A stretch of DNA of 8,116 nt from positions 1-8,116 of the forward strand of contig JAFOGE010000169.1 of NCBI GenBank assembly GCA_017386965.1, read 5' to 3'. Made by a program: the position numbers and the translations under genes. Below are positions 5,941 through 8,116 of the stretch, piece by piece. The notes under the pieces were generated by a model. It was not told the DNA's origin, did not search any database, and saw only the letters and a program-made list of their open reading frames with translations. The DNA comes from Clostridia bacterium (lineage in GTDB: Bacteria; Bacillota; Clostridia; Oscillospirales; CAG-272). Position 1 is the first letter of the stretch; every line of letters begins with the position of its first letter.

Positions 5941-6747
5941 ATGAAAACAATTTTTGGATTTATCGGTTGCGGAAATATGGGCGGTACTTTAGCAGAATCG
6001 GTTGCCAAAACGGTGCTGGGTGAGCAGATCATGGTTTGTGATGCCGTCTTTGAAAAGGCGGAGCGTCTTGCAATGAGCTGCGGTATGCAGGTTACCGATC
6101 TGATTTCTCTGGCCAAAAGCAGCCAGTATATTTTTATCGGGGTCAAGCCGCAGGGTGCAGCCAAGCTTTTCGATACGATCCGCCCCATTCTGCAAAAGCG
6201 GAAGGATCCTTTTGTGCTGATCAGCATGCTCGCAGGTACCTCGATCGCAACCTTGACAGAACTTGCCGGATGCAAGTGCCCGATCATTCGTATCATGCCA
6301 AACACACCCGCCTCGGTCGGCGAAGGCATGATCCTTTATGATTACAACAGTGCCGTTTCGGAGGAGCAGCTTTCGGAATTTACGAATGCTTTTTCGGAGG
6401 CAGGGCGCTTGGACCACCTTCCTGAAGCAAGCATTGATGCCGCCAGCGCACTTTCCGGATGCGGCCCCGCCTTCGTGTTTCTCTTTGCAGAGGCCTTGGC
6501 AGATGCCGGCGTGGAGTGCGGTCTGAAAAGGGAACAGGCAAATCTGTATGCGGCGCAGACCTTGCTCGGCAGCGCAAAGCTGCTTTTGGAAAGCGGAAAG
6601 CATCCGGGAGTCCTCAAGGATGCCGTTTGCAGTCCGGGCGGAACGACCATCGCCGGAATCCATGCACTGGAGGAGGGCGGCTTCCGCGCCGCCGCAATCA
6701 ATGCAGTAACGGCCGCCTATGAAAAGACCTTAAAGCTGAAGGGCTGA
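5941..6747 (+). CDS. proC: Pyrroline-5-carboxylate reductase
   Basis: Last enzyme of proline synthesis: it reduces delta-1-pyrroline-5-carboxylate to L-proline with NAD(P)H in the cytoplasm, typically as a decamer built from dimers. The 268-residue length is normal. The N-terminal Rossmann domain carries GFIGCGNMGG (6-15) and VKPQ (68-71); MPNTPASVGEGM at 119-130 follows. The C-terminal helical dimerisation domain carries ALSGCGPAF at 170-178 and the family signature VCSPGGTTIAGIHALE at 229-244, which includes the substrate-binding SPGGTT. It lies 44 nt after proA in the same operon and is followed at once by a strong terminator. No odd residues were seen. Confidence 0.97.
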   Translation: MKTIFGFIGCGNMGGTLAESVAKTVLGEQIMVCDAVFEKAERLAMSCGMQVTDLISLAKSSQYIFIGVKPQGAAKLFDTIRPILQKRKDPFVLISMLAGTSIATLTELAGCKCPIIRIMPNTPASVGEGMILYDYNSAVSEEQLSEFTNAFSEAGRLDHLPEASIDAASALSGCGPAFVFLFAEALADAGVECGLKREQANLYAAQTLLGSAKLLLESGKHPGVLKDAVCSPGGTTIAGIHALEEGGFRAAAINAVTAAYEKTLKLKG

Positions 6748-6762
6748 TCTCGATAATCGCAG

Positions 6763-6806
6763 AAAAGAGCTGCTTCCGTGTGTTTCGCACGGAAGCAGCT
6801 CTTTTT
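6763..6806. terminator. Bidirectional intrinsic terminator between proC and the ABC genes
   Basis: A perfect 18-bp inverted repeat pairs 6763-6780 with 6788-6805, and two further inner pairs (T-G, G-C) leave a TTT loop at 6783-6785. The right arm runs into TTTTT (6802-6806) and the left arm starts with AAAA (6763-6766), so a U tract is made on either strand. It lies 15 nt after the proC stop and 4 nt from the stop codon of the convergent ATPase gene, so it can end both transcripts. Confidence 0.93.
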
Positions 6807-6809
6807 GCT

Positions 6810-7391
6810 TCATAAGGTAAGAATATGGTCGGAAAACGCCTCAGCCTCAGAGCGCAGGTGCGTTACAAAGATCGCTGTTTTCTTTTTGCGCTTCAATTCC
6901 TCTCGCAGGAATGCGGTCAGCTCTGCACGCAAGGCTTCATCCAAGGAGGCAAAGCATTCATCCAACAGAAAGAGGTCCCCATCATAGAGGAGCGCTCGCG
7001 CCAAGGAAGCACGGCTCTTCATCCCTCCGGAAAGCTGGTTTGGATACAGATCCTCTGCATTCGAGAGCCCGACCTGCTCAAGGATCCTCGGAATTTTCTC
7101 GGATTCTGTTTGTATTCTTTCCTTTGGAAGAACCGCAAGGAGGTTTTCCCGAACGGTCATCCACGGAAACAAGCGAGGCTCTTGAAAGGCATAGGAAATA
7201 CGGTTATGATCCGAAAGAATCCTGCCGCCTTGAGGCTTTAACAAGCCTGCCGCCAAATGCAGGAGCGTACTTTTTCCGCATCCGGACTCTCCCATAACGG
7301 CCAAAAGCTCGCCGCTTTGCAAGGAAAAGGAGAGAGAATCCAAAACCCGTTTGCTTGCATAAGCAAAGGAAACCTGTTCAAATGTGATCAT
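6810..7391 (-). CDS. ABC transporter ATPase, nitrate/sulfonate/taurine (SsuB/TauB) type, short form
   Basis: Cytoplasmic ATP-hydrolysing subunit that drives import through the permease encoded directly upstream. In 193 residues it has Walker A GESGCGKST (34-42), Q-loop Gln70 in YAFQEPRLFPW (the PRLFPW form is typical of the SsuB/TauB/NrtD group), signature LSGGM (120-124), Walker B LFLLDE with Asp144 and Glu145, D-loop SLD (149-151) and H-loop His178. The usual Pro after the Walker B Glu is Cys146. The protein ends right after the SDHILTL strand, whereas family members commonly run about 50 residues further; since all ATPase motifs are intact and a terminator follows, it is probably a natural short form. 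The start codon overlaps the permease stop in ATGA, and an AAGGAAGG-like site precedes it. The substrate is unknown. Confidence 0.92.
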   Translation of the reverse strand: MITFEQVSFAYASKRVLDSLSFSLQSGELLAVMGESGCGKSTLLHLAAGLLKPQGGRILSDHNRISYAFQEPRLFPWMTVRENLLAVLPKERIQTESEKIPRILEQVGLSNAEDLYPNQLSGGMKSRASLARALLYDGDLFLLDECFASLDEALRAELTAFLREELKRKKKTAIFVTHLRSEAEAFSDHILTL

Positions 7392-8116
7392 ATCGGTTCC
7401 TTCCTTTCTGTCAAAGCATTCCCCGTACGCCTCAACAGGAGGGAAACGGCAAGCTCAATCAAAAGGCTCAACACGATCACCGTCAAGGTCCAGGCGAACA
7501 TCACGGATGTTTCAATATATTGCTTCGCCTCTCCGATCATCGTGCCAATGGAATTTTTCGGCATGGTGATGATCTCAGCGGCGATCCCTGCTTTCCAAGC
7601 AAGACCGATCGACATTCGTACGGAAGATATGAAATAAGGACGCACGGAGGGCAGGATCAGACATCGAAATCTGCGCCACGGAGAAAAGCGATACACCCTT
7701 GTCATTTCCAACAACGCAGGATCCACGGTTTTGTATCCAGCATCCAGATTGGTCCAAATGATCGGCAAAACGATGAGAGCGGTAATGAAGGAGGGAACAC
7801 GTGCAGACCCCATCCATAGGATTGCAAGGATGATAAAGGAAGCAACCGGAGTTGCCTTTACCACCGCCATCAGAGGCTGCAAAAGATCTCTTGCAATACG
7901 GACGTGTGAGGTCAGCACCGAAAGCAGAACACCAAGCACGGTTGCCAGAAGGAATCCTAAAAGGATGTTCCAAAGTGAATTTCCCGTAACCTTGTAAAAG
8001 GCCGGCGTCTTCCATAGCTCCGCAAGCGTCTGAAGAACACTCAAAGGGCCGGGAAAGAGAAGCGGCTTGCCAACTGCAAGGGCGCCGGCTTCCCAAATCC
8101 CGAGCCAAAAGAGCGC
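7388..8116 (-). CDS. ABC transporter permease, SsuC/TauC type (5' end outside the window)
   Basis: Membrane subunit of the same importer, of the binding-protein-dependent inner-membrane component family. The reading frame stays open to the window edge, giving 242 visible residues. A TTG at 8042-8044 could be taken as a start, but the 24 codons before it read as conserved family sequence (WEAGALAVGKPLLFPGP, with the typical FPGP-x-x-V-x-x-x-L pattern), so the gene begins beyond 8116. Probable membrane segments lie at visible residues 46-68, 84-103, 107-123, 163-183 and 203-228; a further N-terminal one is cut off. The EAA-type cytoplasmic loop, LEMTRVYRFSPWRRFRCLILP (138-156 region), contacts the ATPase, and the AWKAGIAAEII stretch at 173-183 is also characteristic. 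The ATGA overlap couples it to the ATPase gene. A substrate-binding protein gene is expected nearby outside the window. Substrate candidates for the family include sulfonates, taurine, nitrate and thiamine precursors; none can be chosen. Confidence 0.9.
   Translation of the reverse strand, partial: ALFWLGIWEAGALAVGKPLLFPGPLSVLQTLAELWKTPAFYKVTGNSLWNILLGFLLATVLGVLLSVLTSHVRIARDLLQPLMAVVKATPVASFIILAILWMGSARVPSFITALIVLPIIWTNLDAGYKTVDPALLEMTRVYRFSPWRRFRCLILPSVRPYFISSVRMSIGLAWKAGIAAEIITMPKNSIGTMIGEAKQYIETSVMFAWTLTVIVLSLLIELAVSLLLRRTGNALTERKEPI

Noticed and set aside
5114..5950. 278-codon open frame on the minus strand opposite proA
   Set aside because: It is antisense to a clear proA with full conservation; the product has no recognisable motifs and no ribosome binding site was seen. 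It is a shadow of codon bias.
1..8116. CRISPR arrays, tRNAs, insertion sequences, toxin-antitoxin or defence genes
   Set aside because: No regularly spaced repeats, cloverleaf-like segments, transposase motifs or unexplained gene-sized gaps were seen; all gaps between genes are under 220 nt.

Overview
The window looks like an ordinary chromosomal segment of a Gram-positive bacterium of the Bacillota, probably a Clostridia-type anaerobe. This is inferred from three things: strong AGGAGG-type ribosome binding sites with some TTG starts, moderately GC-balanced genes separated by very A/T-rich intergenic DNA, and protein architectures typical of that group (membrane-anchored HtrA, PUA-less ProB). 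No mobile element, CRISPR array, tRNA or rRNA was seen. I did not find a convincing new biological system; the interest lies in regulatory architecture.

Region 1 (1-3720) is a sensing and envelope-quality module. An extended -10 promoter with helically phased A-tracts upstream and a leader of about 140 nt precede an OmpR-family response regulator (218-910). A TTG-started transmembrane sensor histidine kinase (958-2424) and a membrane-anchored HtrA-type serine protease with one PDZ domain (2494-3669) follow on the same strand. The protease gene is preceded by a hairpin and ends in a strong hairpin terminator. The order resembles, in logic, the CssRS/HtrA and CiaRH/HtrA envelope-stress systems, although orthology is not shown here.

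Region 2 (3721-6806) is a complete proline biosynthesis operon, proB-proA-proC. It has its own near-consensus sigma-A promoter (TTGACG, 17 bp, TATAAT). proB and proA overlap by ATGA, and proC follows 44 nt later with its own ribosome binding site. Together the three enzymes convert glutamate to proline: ProB makes glutamyl-5-phosphate, ProA reduces it to the semialdehyde, which cyclises to pyrroline-5-carboxylate, and ProC reduces that to proline. The operon ends in a perfect 18-bp inverted repeat that can terminate transcription from both sides.

Region 3 (6810-8116) lies on the minus strand and converges on that terminator. It holds the last two genes of an ABC importer of the nitrate/sulfonate/taurine (SsuBC/TauBC) type: a permease whose 5' end runs off the window, and a short ATPase coupled to it by an ATGA overlap. 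The substrate-binding protein is not in the window and the substrate cannot be told from this sequence.
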